DNA of 64,000 nucleotides. Source: Anomaloglossus baeobatrachus (Eukaryota > Chordata > Amphibia > Anura > Aromobatidae). The translations under genes were made by a program, and so were the position numbers. Positions 30,848-41,152 of the stretch are shown piece by piece (positions within the stretch are counted from its first letter, which is position 1; each line of letters starts with the position of its first letter). The notes below the pieces were generated by a model. That model was not told the DNA's origin, searched no databases, and saw only the letters and a list, made by a program, of their open reading frames with translations. The DNA is taken from NCBI RefSeq assembly GCF_048569485.1, contig NC_134353.1, positions 427,861,650 to 427,925,649 of the forward strand, in the 5' to 3' direction.

Positions 30848-31688
30848 ACCTGCGCAAGATTTGTAGAGACTGTGCTGACGCCGGCTTTTACAAATCATAG
30901 TGACTAGGATAACTAAATAGGGGAAACTAATGCCCCCTCAACTAGTCTGAAAGTTATTTGCATATTGAAATTAACAATTGCCAATGTTCCAGCCTTCATG
31001 TCTCTTCTGCACAGGTGCCAGATCACTGGAGCAACAGTAGCAGTGAGTCTCCCGTGCCTGTGTGGAAAAAAACAAGACGCCAATGCCCATAGAAGTGTGG
31101 GACATTACAGTGGAAACTTGGCAATTGCGGTAGGTAGGTGCAGGATTTCAGGACCACAGCTATACATCACAGAGATACTATGATGCTGATGGGAGGCATT
31201 CGCTATGCTAATGAAGCAACGAGGCAATGGTATCTTCTAGGCAGCATCCGCCCCATAGCCTTCATTTACATAGAGGGATAGAAGATTATTTTTCCACAGG
31301 AAGCCACTTTCTGCAACCTGTATGCTCATATTAATAGATTAGATACGTCAAATGGGGTGACCGCTTCACTTTAATGTACACGTCCTGATGGTTTGGAGGA
31401 CATGAGGGACCTGTCAGCAGCTAAACTAAAAGAGCAAAAACTGGGCCCTTGAGAAGTAGAGATTTCTTCATGGTTTGATTTATCAAAAAAAATGACAAAA
31501 GAGCACCAGCCTTGCCAAAAATAAAATGTGCTGGCATGGTGATACTGTGTGTGTCTGTGTTGGAATATAATCGAATTTACGTTGAGAAACTGCATGGAAA
31601 GAGTGGCCACATTGGTGTTGATAATATTTGTACCCATCAAGCCTCATTCAGACATCAGTGTTCTGTTTTTATTTCATGGATACAACAC
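30848..31688. other. Unassigned stretch
   Basis: No supported gene or element boundary. Likely old MITE debris. Confidence 0.3.
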
Positions 31689-31696
31689 ATTATAAC

Positions 31697-31873
31697 TAGT
31701 GATGAGAGAGCGTGCTTCCCACAGCGCCTTACTCAATCGATCATCAGGTTGCTCTGATGCGAATCGAGTACCGAGTATAATAAAAGTCAATGTGAAACTC
31801 GAGCATTTTTAAACTCGGATGCTCAAAACTGGATGGAGTAATGAGCAGTGGCGAGCACACTCACCCATCACTA
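31697..31873. mobile_element. hAT-type MITE with 8-bp TSD
   Basis: Ends TAGTGATGAGAG and (reverse complement) TAGTGATGGGTG. Flanking 8-mers ATTATAAC (31689-31696) and ATTATGAC (31874-31881) match at 7 of 8 positions, as expected for hAT. Confidence 0.75.
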
Positions 31874-31881
31874 ATTATGAC

Positions 31882-33012
31882 TTAGGCGTGTGAATCACAC
31901 CATTTGTTTTTCCACATACCATGTGTCTGTGCAAAACTCACGGGAGACGTCCATTTTTTTCCAGCAGCATGCATGAGAAGGACCAATACAAATTTATGCG
32001 TATGTGAAAAACACGTGCAGCGCACGGATGGTATCAGTGTACAGTCCATGGAATGTATGTATTTAACATTGAAGAGTATAGAAGAATCTTTATTTATTTA
32101 TCCATCTGTGAAAAACACTGATGGTAAAAAGTTACAGACTGCACACTGATACCATTTTTTCACATACATGTTTAAACAGACATTTAAATAAAGCCCTAAG
32201 GGGAAGAAGAAAAAAAAAACACAACACCAAACATTGTAACATATTTACAATCATGTAAAATGAAGATTTTAGAAATAATTTATAAACAATCTTCAGTTGT
32301 ATTATCTGGAACTGTTTGTCAACAACTTGAATCGAAAACAACAAACAAGTCTCATAGCATCCAACTTCCACGTATGGATCAGGAACGAGTCAGTAATCTG
32401 TAAGAGAAAAAGAAAACCAGAAGACATTTTAACAACTAGCACTGGCAACACTTAATGGAATTTACTAGACAACATGAGTATTCTAGATGATCAAACCTTT
32501 TAATTAGCCCAAAACTATAAAAAAAAATATTGTAAAGGTAGTGAATCCAATTTTTACTGTAATCTAAATAATTTCACAGATTAAAAAGCAATATTTATTC
32601 TTATAGCATAAAGACAAACATTATCCCACAAACTAGACAATTACAAAAACACACATGTAAAGGACCTACAGGATGTCCTAGTTAAATTGATCCAACTATT
32701 ATTCCATGACAGTAGTAGCGGACCAGCTAGATGTCCCTCAGGGAATCTGTCCACTACCTGTCAATGAAGATATAACAGGAAAGTTACACGCACCCTAGGG
32801 TTCAAGTGGGGACCCCCATTCCACGGCGGCTGTCCCTCAATTTTTCTCTTAAACTCCCTAACAGATTATAACATAACCTCACTGGACTGATACAATTACA
32901 CAAATCCAGACGGTTGTTTATGGTATACATTACTCATCTTATGGGAGTATTTTAGGGCAGCATCATTGTGTTTTTTTCCCCTTATTGGTGCGCAGCAACA
33001 CCTGGACATCCT
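31882..33012. other. Repeat-poor stretch without a supported gene
   Basis: It looks more single-copy than its surroundings. On the minus strand a TTTTTCTCTTACAG acceptor-like site lies at about 32397-32410, but the sequence after it does not stay open in a frame I can link to a family. Confidence 0.3.
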
Positions 33013-33015
33013 ATA

Positions 33016-33383
33016 GGCTGTGTGCGCACGTGTGCTTTTTCATGCTTTTACGCTGCGTTCTGCTCCGCAGCGTAAAAGCATGCATTCTGCGTCCCCAGCG
33101 CAATCTATGAAGATTGTGCAAATTCCATTCGCACGTTGCGTTTTAGAACGCAGCATATCGGCTGCTGAAATATTTTGCCAAATTGCTGCGTTCTAAAAAG
33201 CAACATGTCACTGTTGTGTGTTCCGGATGCTTTTCCCACTCTCTCTGTGGCAGAGCAAGCATCCATAATGCATGAATTCTGCATGCACAATGCTTTCAAA
33301 ACACAGCTTTTCGGCTGCGTTTTGAAGCGCACATGTAGTGACAAACGCTGCGGAATAGAACGCAGAGACATGCGCACATACCC
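33016..33383. mobile_element. MITE (GGCTGTGTGCGCAC ends)
   Basis: Ends GGCTGTGTGCGCACGTG and CATGCGCACATACCC are inverted, with ATA on both flanks. The interior pairs GCTGCGTTCTGC..GCAGCGTAAAAGCATG and CTGCGTTTTGAA blocks. Confidence 0.6.
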
Positions 33384-33423
33384 ATAGTCTTGCTCCAAAA
33401 ATACAGGGAATTCTCCAAGGCTC

Positions 33424-33472
33424 GACGCGTTTCCCCCTAATTATATGCTAGGGTTCATCAGGAAACGTGCAT
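33424..33472 (-). ncRNA. Hammerhead-ribozyme-like motif
   Basis: On the minus strand: CTGATGA (33461-33455), stem II CCCTA/TAGGG with a loop of about 9 nt, GAAA (33433-33430), palindromic stem III ACGCGT (33430-33425) and GUC as the cleavage triplet. All core bases match consensus. It probably marks a Penelope-element 3' end. Confidence 0.6.
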
Positions 33473-33574
33473 TGCACAATCGCCATTTCAAAATTAGACT
33501 ACGTGTATGGCAGAGTCTGTTATCCAAGCCAGTACATGTGGCAAAAAACCCTAACGTTTAAGTCACTAGTCTAA

Positions 33575-34256
33575 AGGTACAGTCACACTAAGCGACGGTC
33601 CAGCGATCCCACCAGCAACCTGACCTGGCAGGGATCGCTGGAGCGTCGCTACACTGGTTGCTGGTGAGCTGTCAAACAGGCAGATCTCCACAGCGATCAG
33701 CCACCAGCCAACAGCGACGTGTGGAAGCGATGCTGCGCTTGGTAACTAAGGTAAATATCAGATAACCAACCCGATATTTACCTTGGTTACCAGCGCACAC
33801 CGCTTAGCGCTGGCTCCCTGCACTCCTAGCCAGAGTACACATAGGGTTAATTACCCGATGTGTAGTCTGGCTATGTGTGCAGGGAGCAGGCACTGACAGC
33901 GTGAGAGCGGCGGACGCTGGTAACGAAGGTAAATATTGGGTAACCAAGGACAGGGCTTCTTGGTTACCCGATATTTACCTTTGTTACCAGCGTCCGCAGA
34001 AGCCGGCTCCCTGCTCACTGCACATTTAGTTGTTGCTCTCTCGCTGTCACACACAGCGATCTGTGCTTCACAGCGGGAGAGCAACAACTAAAAAATGGCC
34101 CAGGACATTCAGCAACAACCAGCGACCTCACAGCAGGGGCCAGGTTGTTGCTGGATGTCACACACAGCAACATCACTAGCAACATCGCTGCTACGTCACA
34201 AAAGTCGTGCCTCAGCAGCGATGTTGCTAGCGATGTTGCTTAGTGAGACGTGGCCT
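33575..34256. mobile_element. PIF/Harbinger-like MITE
   Basis: Ends AGGTACAGTCACACTAAGC and GCTTAGTGAGACGTGGCCT, with TAA at 33572-33574 and 34257-34259. The interior holds inverted GTAAATAT.GGTAACC blocks typical of the group. Confidence 0.75.
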
Positions 34257-34259
34257 TAA

Positions 34260-35284
34260 GCCACCAGACAGGAGCCTTGCAAACCTCCTACAAGCTGGAA
34301 TCCATAGTGTCTCTTGATTTGTAGGCACTATGCAACATCATGGCTGGAAGGTGACACACGTAGGGGTTTTTTTGCATGGCAATTTTAACTTTCTGTTGGT
34401 TCAGTTTTGGGGTAAATATGATTTTTATTACAACTATTCTGTCATGTCAACGTTGCCCCATCAAGCTCTAAAAGATGTTCCTATTGTATGCAGTTGGTAT
34501 TGTGAAATCTGGTAGTTAAAAAAAAAAAAAAAGAACGCAAAGTGACCAATTATTTAAAAGGGCTGACCATGTGAAAAACAAGTCATTGCACCGTGCACTC
34601 ACCCATTAGCTCTCATACGTTCCCATTATTAACCTAGACTGTATTTGATCATGTACATTTGAAGCGGGTGATTTATAAGTACGGTGGTTACAAAAACGAA
34701 AATCAAGTTTAATACGCTTGCCTGTACTCGCACATCTCCCGAGTACTTTTTCTGTATTGCAGATTCACCATAGAGATCCAGGGATATGGGCCTTTTCACA
34801 CCTCCTAGATGAAACACCACACACCACTAAATTAAAAAGACCATATCTCTGGAACCATAAGGTGGATATTTTAACAAAGAATTTTAATTAAAAGAAAACA
34901 ATACTCAGGAGAGCCGCGAGAGAAAAAACAACAGCAAAAACTAACCACTTTTGACCCAGGGACAGGTCCCCTTTTAAAGGGGTTGTCTAGTATTTGGTCA
35001 ACCAATTGTTAAATGATGTAGGTGACTGGGTAAATTAAAAAAATCCTTATACTTCCCTCCAAGACTGGCTGTTTTAGCAATGTTAATACTGTCAAAGAAC
35101 TCCTGGCACTATGTCACATGACGTCTGCCACATTCACACACTTCCGTCAGACTGAGCAAAGCAGCTCATCAGCAGACGGCGATTGGCTGTAATCATTATG
35201 TGACAATGTCATGCGAGTGCCCCTGAGAAGACATCGCTGTAATGACACTGGTATGGGAGGAAAGTATAAGGATTAAGATTTTAC
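34260..35284. other. Unassigned stretch with MITE debris
   Basis: No coding support. Around 34975-35284 there are phrases of an old TTAA-type MITE (AAAGGGGTTGTCTAGTATTTGG at the left). Inverted copies of CTTATACTTCCC lie near 35050 and 35265. Confidence 0.35.
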
Positions 35285-35288
35285 TTAA

Positions 35289-36760
35289 AGGGAAAGTGTC
35301 GCATTTTTTATTTTGTATTAATAAAGGTGATTATGAAAGCAAGTATTTTTAATACGAAATTAAACTCACTGTTTCCATTTAGTTTTTATTTAATTCTAGT
35401 GTTACTGAAGCAATGGGGGCTGCCATCATGGATTTGGGTTTGTAACGACAGTTACTCATCTACTTTATGGCAGCCCCAGGGCATAAACTCTGATAGTCGG
35501 ACTCCGACTCTATACTTAACGCCGGGGACACACGGGGCACTAGTGCAATCCTCCCATGACACTCGGCTCCCGCTGGTAGCACAGCGGGAGCAGAGTGTCC
35601 CTGCAACTGAGGTCCGACTGTGCGGACGGGCGGGCTGGCTGGCTCTGAGGAGGGGCGGGCCGTATTTATTTCCCTCTCCTCCATAGCCGGCTATTGCGAT
35701 TCTCGCTCTGCACGGGTGGTACACCGCTGTACCGCGAGTGCAGTGCGATTTTTTTTCTCGCCCCATAGACTTGAATGGGTGCGAGAGAAAGTCTCGCATA
35801 ACAATCACAGCATGCTGCGATTGTTCTCTTGGTCCAATTAAGGCTGAGAAAATAATCGCTTATGTGCGCTGACACAGGCTAAAATTGGTCCGAATGGAAT
35901 GCGATGTTTTATCGCACTCCACTCGCACCGTTTTTCTCACAGAGTGGCTTAGGCCTAATACAGATGAGCTCCCTGCTGTGACGTGGATGCGTCCCCTGGG
36001 CTGTCCAGATCACAGCAGAGGAAGGAGATCGGCGCCATCTTTGTGCAGCTCACAGTGTATGCTGCACTTTCCCCGTCACCATGTGTGAGTACCGGCCCCC
36101 CCTTTCCCCCACTACCGCTGCTACAGTCTCCAATGACACCCCCCCGCTCTCTCTCCCTGTGCTGTTGCTGCTACCCTCCCCCTCTCCTTGCTGCAGCGGG
36201 CATGCATGCAGGGCATTGGGGACGGACGAGCGGCAGAGCACGGCGGGCGGGCGGCAGAGCACGGCGGGCGGCAGAGCACGGCGGGCGGCAGAGCACGGCG
36301 GGCGGCAGAGCACGGCGGGCGGCGAGCGGCAGAGCACGGCGGGCGGCAGAGCATTGCTGGATCAGGGCGTGCAGAGCGCTATGTGGGGAGCACTATCCAG
36401 CTGTCCTTGGTGACACTTTTGACATTTTGGGCACCAACAAAATGGCTCCGCACTGTGACCCTAAATTTCCTCTTCCCTTAGCCTTTTGGAAACACCCAGA
36501 TTGGAAAGGGGAGCTGTTGCGTCACACACAGGAGAGCAGATTCTGCCCACTTTTACTGCAGCTGTAATGTGAGCTAGTTCTACAGTAGCTCTGCAGCAGG
36601 ATTTCAGCAGCTGCTCCCCCTAGTGTTTAAGGGTGGAAAATATCAAATTTAAAAAAAAAATTATATTTTGCTCAATTAAAAACAAATAATATTTAAACAA
36701 AATATTAATACTTTACATTTTATAATTTATTGAAATTTTTATTTGGACGACACCTTCCCT
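35289..36760. mobile_element. TTAA-type MITE, 1.47 kb, carrying a minisatellite
   Basis: Left end AGGGAAAGTGTCGCATTT and right end (reverse complement) AGGGAAGGTGTCGTCCAA, with TTAA at 35285-35288 and 36761-36764. The interior is GC-rich. Confidence 0.7.
36224..36356 (+). repeat. GC-rich minisatellite (GCGGCAGAGCACGGCGG)
   Basis: About seven tandem units of 17-19 bp based on GGGCGGCAGAGCACGGC. It creates open frames on all strands, none of which is a gene. Confidence 0.85.
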
Positions 36761-36832
36761 TTAAGAGTCTACAGCTTTTAAAGGTGGAGAACCACCACTT
36801 TACACTTTTTAAGATCAATTCAATAACTTTAA

Positions 36833-37319
36833 GGAGTTGTCTGCCAGGGCTCACTTTCCCGTCTGCACATAGTATCTGGTATTTTACTGAATAGGACAAG
36901 CTCACCTGTCCTCGCAGCTATGTAGCAACATAGCAGTGATGCAATGGCAGTAACCTCTGCTCTCAAGTAGAAAATACAGCTTGAGGTTAAAAAGCTAGAA
37001 GTACATGAACGAAACAGCTTCAAAACACAATTTCTCACTGCTGGATCAGTGCTTTGGGGTCATGACAAGGGGGATTTGCAGACCTCGGTGGCTGCGGACG
37101 TGCTCAGTTCCGGAGCTGCCCACTCTTCGGATAGTGGCCAGCCAGGTAATGCACATCCTTCTTCCCTTCAAATCAATAGCAGTCAGAAGTGCAGTACCCA
37201 GCTGCTACTAGAAGACTGGTCCGCTTTGGAATTGAGCATTTCCAGCCACAGGCAGCTGTGACAGCTGATCAGAGGGGGTGCAGGGTGTCAGACCTATCCA
37301 GAGGTTGTGGACAACCACT
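36833..37319. mobile_element. TTAA-type MITE
   Basis: Ends AGGAGTTGTCTGCCAGG and (reverse complement) AGTGGTTGTCCACAACC, with TTAA at 36829-36832 and 37320-37323. Confidence 0.65.
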
Positions 37320-37323
37320 TTAA

Positions 37324-37689
37324 AGTACCACCAGTGTTTTGTTTTTTTTATTATCTTACTGCTGGAGTGGTTCTGTAAATATAAGTTCCCTGCCCCAGGT
37401 CTTATACGCACCTTCCAGAATCTTTATCTGTTTTGACCAATGCTCCCATCGGTGTCAAGCTCATTGTGACCTACCAGCAGCTGCAGTGTTTCATGGAGCG
37501 TGCTGGAGGTTATAAATCAATACAACTCTATGAGAGCTTCATTCTGGCTCTCACGTTGCATTGAGTGCTTCTGACTGGCCAGAATTCAGAAGTTAAAGTC
37601 CCAAGATGGTGCCGCAGGACTTGAGTGATGTCGAAAATAGGTGAAAACGCCACAGGGTGACTATAAGACTAGGGGCAAAGGACTGAGAT
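37324..37689. other. Unassigned stretch
   Basis: No supported gene. It lies between a MITE and the 46-bp hairpin downstream of UQCR11. Confidence 0.3.
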
Positions 37690-37693
37690 TTAA

Positions 37694-37739
37694 AGCGCCA
37701 CTCCAGCGGTGAATAGAAATAACACACTGGAGTGGGGCT
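37694..37739. mobile_element. 46-bp minimal TTAA-flanked hairpin
   Basis: AGCGCCACTCCAGCG and CACTGGAGTGGGGCT are inverted, with TTAA directly on both sides (37690-37693, 37740-37743). It is a MITE reduced to its ends. Confidence 0.7.
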
Positions 37740-37814
37740 TTAAAAGGTTACCCAATGATCATGATGTTTTATAAGGAAGAGGACGGAGTGCGGTAACGGG
37801 GAACCTTCGGCTAT

Positions 37815-38089
37815 CCTGACATCCATTTAGTAAATAGTTTATTTTGCATGGTATAATCATTTCTTAAGATCTCTTAGAAATGTGCCTTACAAAGCCCCTC
37901 GACACTCCTGAACATTACGGCATAGATAACAATAGAACGATACATAGAGCTCTCAGTGCCTCCCAGCAGGTGAAATGGAAGGCTAGCCCCATGCTAGGAG
38001 TATGCTCGGTGCGTGCAGCCAGTAAGCGCAGGAGTCCTGCCAACAGCAGCTGTACCCTCGTCAGGTCAATACTTACTCCGAGCCTGGGC
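37815..38089 (-). other. UQCR11: UQCR11 3' UTR with poly(A) signal
   Basis: On the minus strand the sequence after the UQCR11 stop is free of recognisable repeats for about 250 bases. It then reaches AATAAA at 37843-37838 (seen as TTTATT on the plus strand), the only canonical signal close behind the stop. Cleavage is inferred 10-25 bases further on, near 37815-37828. A 46-bp TTAA-flanked hairpin lies just beyond it at 37694-37739. Confidence 0.65.
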
Positions 38090-38344
38090 TCACTTGTCCT
38101 CCTTAAATTTACCACTGACGTAGGGAACATAATCCAGGAAAAGCCGCCAGTCCGTAGCCCACACCAGGCCCACTGCTCCCACTGAGCCCCATGTGAACAG
38201 TGTCGGAGCCCTGCAAAGACACATATTAGGGCCAAGGTATTCCCCCACACACACAGTGCCGCACACGACACGCCGCCGCCATCAAAGTCCTCACCAGTTC
38301 TTGGCTAGCTGCACGTAGCGCGGTCCCAGCACTTTGGCGATCAT
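38090..38344 (-). CDS. UQCR11: Cytochrome b-c1 complex subunit 10, two coding exons
   Basis: This is the small single-pass subunit of mitochondrial respiratory complex III (ubiquinol to cytochrome c), held in the inner membrane. Exon 1 is 38344-38295 and begins MIAKVLGPRYVQLAKN. The intron is 38294-38211 (84 bp, GT...AG, acceptor TTTGCAG). Exon 2 is 38210-38090 and ends SGKFKEDK then TGA. The split codon encodes Trp17. The product is 56 residues, the length I recall for human UQCR11. It keeps the family's LGPRY start, the W-G-x-V-G-A-V-G-L-V-W-A-T-D-W-R membrane segment (about residues 22-38) and the GKFK tail. The intron rules out a processed retrocopy, and the frame is open. MITEs surround the gene and I see no other host exon within 10 kb. 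I recall MBD3 and TCF3 as neighbours in mammals, but neither is visible here. The call is firm; expression is not shown. Confidence 0.95.
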
Positions 38345-38480
38345 CTTTGTCGTGCTCCCTCAATGTGACCCACAGCTATCGGAAGTACCTGGCAAACACA
38401 ACGCAGAGCCGAGGACCCCAGATATGGTGTCCAGAGCGCGCCTGTCTGGGGCCTCTCTCCTGAGCACTTAGTCACGTACT
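38345..38480 (-). promoter_or_regulatory. UQCR11: Putative UQCR11 promoter/5' UTR with ETS site
   Basis: Upstream of the start codon lies a GC-moderate, TATA-less stretch with an exact ETS/GABP-type core (CGGAAGT on the plus strand, 38380-38386). ETS sites of this kind are common in promoters of nuclear genes for mitochondrial proteins. The start of transcription cannot be placed from sequence alone. A pyrimidine-rich tract on the plus strand at 38521-38575 marks the far side. Confidence 0.45.
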
Positions 38481-38520
38481 AGGTCTCTGTAATTCTGCAA
38501 TTACAAGCGCAGATTTTCAA

Positions 38521-38575
38521 TAAGGTTTTCTTCTTCTTCCTCCTTCTTTCTTTCTTCTTTTTCTTCTCTTCGCAG
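38521..38575. repeat. Polypyrimidine (CT-rich) tract
   Basis: About 55 bases of almost pure T/C on the plus strand (repeated TTC and TTTC steps), ending in CTCTTCGCAG. It looks like a splice acceptor tract, but no open exon with support follows, and a TTAA-type MITE begins at 38613. It is best read as simple sequence upstream of UQCR11. Confidence 0.5.
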
Positions 38576-38612
38576 GCAATACTGAGACCACGTACAAGTC
38601 GAGAGGGCTTAA

Positions 38613-39130
38613 AGGGAACCTGTCATCAGATTTGTCCCCTATAACCTGCAGCCACCACCAGTGAGCTCTTATATATGCATTCTAGACTACTGTATATAAG
38701 ATCCCAGGTATATAAGAGCCCAGGTCACTCTATATAATGTAAAAAACAGCTTTTATTATACTCACCTGGAGGGCGGTCTGGTCCAATGGGCATTGCTGGT
38801 CTCAGTCTGGCGCCTCCAATTTTCCGTCCATCGCCGTCCTCCTTCCCAGCTCTACCTGGATGACGAGTCCTACGTCATTTACACAGAGGCCTTCATTGCG
38901 CTCCGGCACAAGCACATATTAATCTTCCCTGATGAGGGCAGAACAATGTGCTGCAGGCGCGAGGAAAGTTCAAAGACCGCCCATACATGCGCATACCTCC
39001 CAACCTTCCCGGATACAGCGGGACTATCACGCTTTGCATTGTTTGTCCCGTTGCCACGGGCGGGACGGCCGTCTCCCGGGCGCCGCCCACCCACTCTCTC
39101 CCCGCCTCCCTGCTTTTCCCTCCTACCATC
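38613..39130. repeat. TTAA-type MITE fragment (AGGGAACCTGTCATCAG)
   Basis: Left end after TTAA at 38609-38612. The CTTATATA..TATATAAG blocks near 38668-38725 pair. The right end is not found before the minisatellite. Confidence 0.5.
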
Positions 39131-39137
39131 CTAACAC

Positions 39138-39345
39138 GTGACGTGGCAACCGGCCGCCTCACTGTGCGGGCGACCGGCCGCCTCACTGTGGCTGCCTGCG
39201 TGTCCATGCTGGAGGCCCGCCGGCTGCCTGCGTGTCCATGCTGGAGGCCCGCCGGCTGCCTGCGTTTCCATGCTGGAGGCCCGCCGGCTGCTTGCGTATC
39301 CATGCTGGAGGCCCGCCGGCTGCCTGCTTGTCCATGCTGAATGGG
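39138..39345 (+). repeat. GC-rich minisatellite (about 32-bp unit)
   Basis: Five tandem units containing CTGCGTGTCCATGCTGG and AGGCCCGCCGG, preceded by two copies of an 18-20 bp CGACCGGCCGCCTCACTGTG unit. It abuts the truncated LTR of element B. Confidence 0.85.
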
Positions 39346-39414
39346 TGTGGATGGGGAGTGGATATGGACGTGACTGTGAAATGGGTGTGGTTAGGGGGCG
39401 TGGCCTAAAAATTT

Positions 39415-40384
39415 GCCGCGCCGCTGCTGTCGCTGTCTTCCGGGGCAGATGGTAGTAGCAGCCAGGGATGGTATCGCTCTCCACAGGTAGAGAGGGCCCC
39501 AGGGAGGATGACGAGGAGAGTAGTGATGGCGGCGGGGAATGGAAGTACGGGTAATAAAGACTCAGAGTCTATAGCTATGGTTTCAGGTTGTTTACTCACT
39601 TTTGTACGATGCCACTCACCCAGGTAATACCGGTCACTTGCTATGATGGGCTCCGTCGAACCCGAATCCCTTTAGAGATCAGTCCGGTTTGGTGTTCGGT
39701 GGGTTTCTCCTTGTACCGCCTGTCTGTGGATCCGCTGGCTTGAAGCTACGAGAGGACCCTGGGTTTCATGAGATGTACTCTTGTCCCTATCTGCAGGTGC
39801 CGCGGTTCCAATGTGGGGACCGGCTTGAAGCGAGACCCCGGATCTTATATGGCACTGTGCTGTCGGGCGCTGTGTGGTCAGGGAAGCTTGAAACTTTCCC
39901 AGTTCAGGCAGATTCTGGAAAACCAACATGAAATATGATCTTCCCTAGGGTTCAGCCGCCCTGTGTGGCGTCGGTTCCAAGGGAAGCAGATTCACTCTCC
40001 CCACGGCAACCGTATGAACTTTCTCCTCCTTCCCACCAGAGCACCTGTGTGACACGTCTGCTCCGTTGCTCTCCTGCTGGAGAACTCTCTAACTGTTGTG
40101 TTGGCTCCTGACTCTCCCTACTGGCTGCACCTCCCCCCTCGCAGGTCCTAAGCTAGTGGGACTGGGGTCCCTGTTGAGGGCATCCTGTAAATGCCTCTCT
40201 GTTGGCAACCCCTTTATTACTCTACCCTAGCCCAGTACCCAGTGGGAACAGGGCAACCTGGTGTGTATTTGAGTGTGTAATGTGGTGAAACCGGGAGTGA
40301 CCTCCTCAAGAAACGGGTTTAGCATTACACCCAATGTTGGGTGCAGTACCCTGTGGTGGTGATTGAAGCCTCAGGGGTGCCACA
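39415..40384 (-). repeat. LTR element B, 3' LTR (truncated)
   Basis: Matches 42655-43606 in order, including GGGGCAGATGGTAGTAGCAG and the end GCCTCAGGGGTGCCACA. Confidence 0.8.
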
Positions 40385-40400
40385 CTCTCCTACACCAAAT

Positions 40401-41150
40401 GACGGCACTCCTGGGCCACAGCAATTGAAAATTGGTACACTGCATTTTGTATATGCATTAAACAAATAACACTCTTCCCTTTATGGGAGGCTCCATCAAT
40501 GAACGTTACAAACATATCAACTCTACACTGGTAGCATTATCAAAAGCATTTCAAATAGCAAAAATATCAAAACAATATCGAACATTTTCAAGTATTGGTT
40601 ATAGCAGCATGCATTGTCATAAACCATTGTCATTTTAAAACTAGTGCAAACTTCAGGCATTTAAACATTCCTGTCAGCATATAAAACATTTTCATGTAAA
40701 CACAATAAAGAGTGGCGATCGCTGGAGTCCTCTTGTGCCACTGGTCAGTGCACCGCTCCCGGTCACCAAACTTTCCTTGTTAAGTGCAAAAACACATTCA
40801 AGTATAAATAGGCAAGTGCAAATATGCAAATCAGCCTAATTCTGGTAGGGTGCACAATGGGTGCAACTATATACAAAGAGTTCCGACCACTGTCACTCCT
40901 GTGGCCCGGTTGTCCTTATTAAAATCCAAAAATTAACCATGGAAAATTACCGTTATTTACAGCGGAAAAATAAACTGAACACTTAAGCAGTTATTGGGAA
41001 CATTCCTTACTGAACTGTGGCAGGAGGTCAGCTCCCAAGATTTGGGTGCAGAAGTCTTTGGTACCCGGTTTCTGTGGAGATTTGGAAGAAGCAGGGACTG
41101 GCACTGGACGCTCCGCTGCTGGAGAGACCAGCCGTGTAGCTGCCTCCTCC
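40401..41150. other. LTR element B interior, 3' noncoding part
   Basis: AT-richer than the rest, with no open frame of note. It corresponds in position to 1707-2504 of element A, and both hold a TTATGGGAGGCTC block (near 1807 and 40481). Confidence 0.5.
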
Positions 41151-41152
41151 TG

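Noticed and set aside
32132-32410. Possible last exon of a host gene on the minus strand (acceptor-like site, D-P-Y-V-E-V like a C2 domain)
   Set aside because: The frame with that motif has a stop directly after the acceptor, and no family match or partner exon is seen.
36050-36567. Several long frames on both strands rich in Arg/Ala/Gly
   Set aside because: They come from the GC-rich 17-19 bp minisatellite, which is open in many frames.
37915-38271. 118-codon minus-strand frame over UQCR11
   Set aside because: It reads through the intron in a different frame from the gene and has no homology; UQCR11 explains the sequence.
38893-39484. Frames with repeated Q-A-A-G-G-P-P-A-W or M-L-E-A-R-R-L-P-A
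   Set aside because: Translation of the 32-bp minisatellite.
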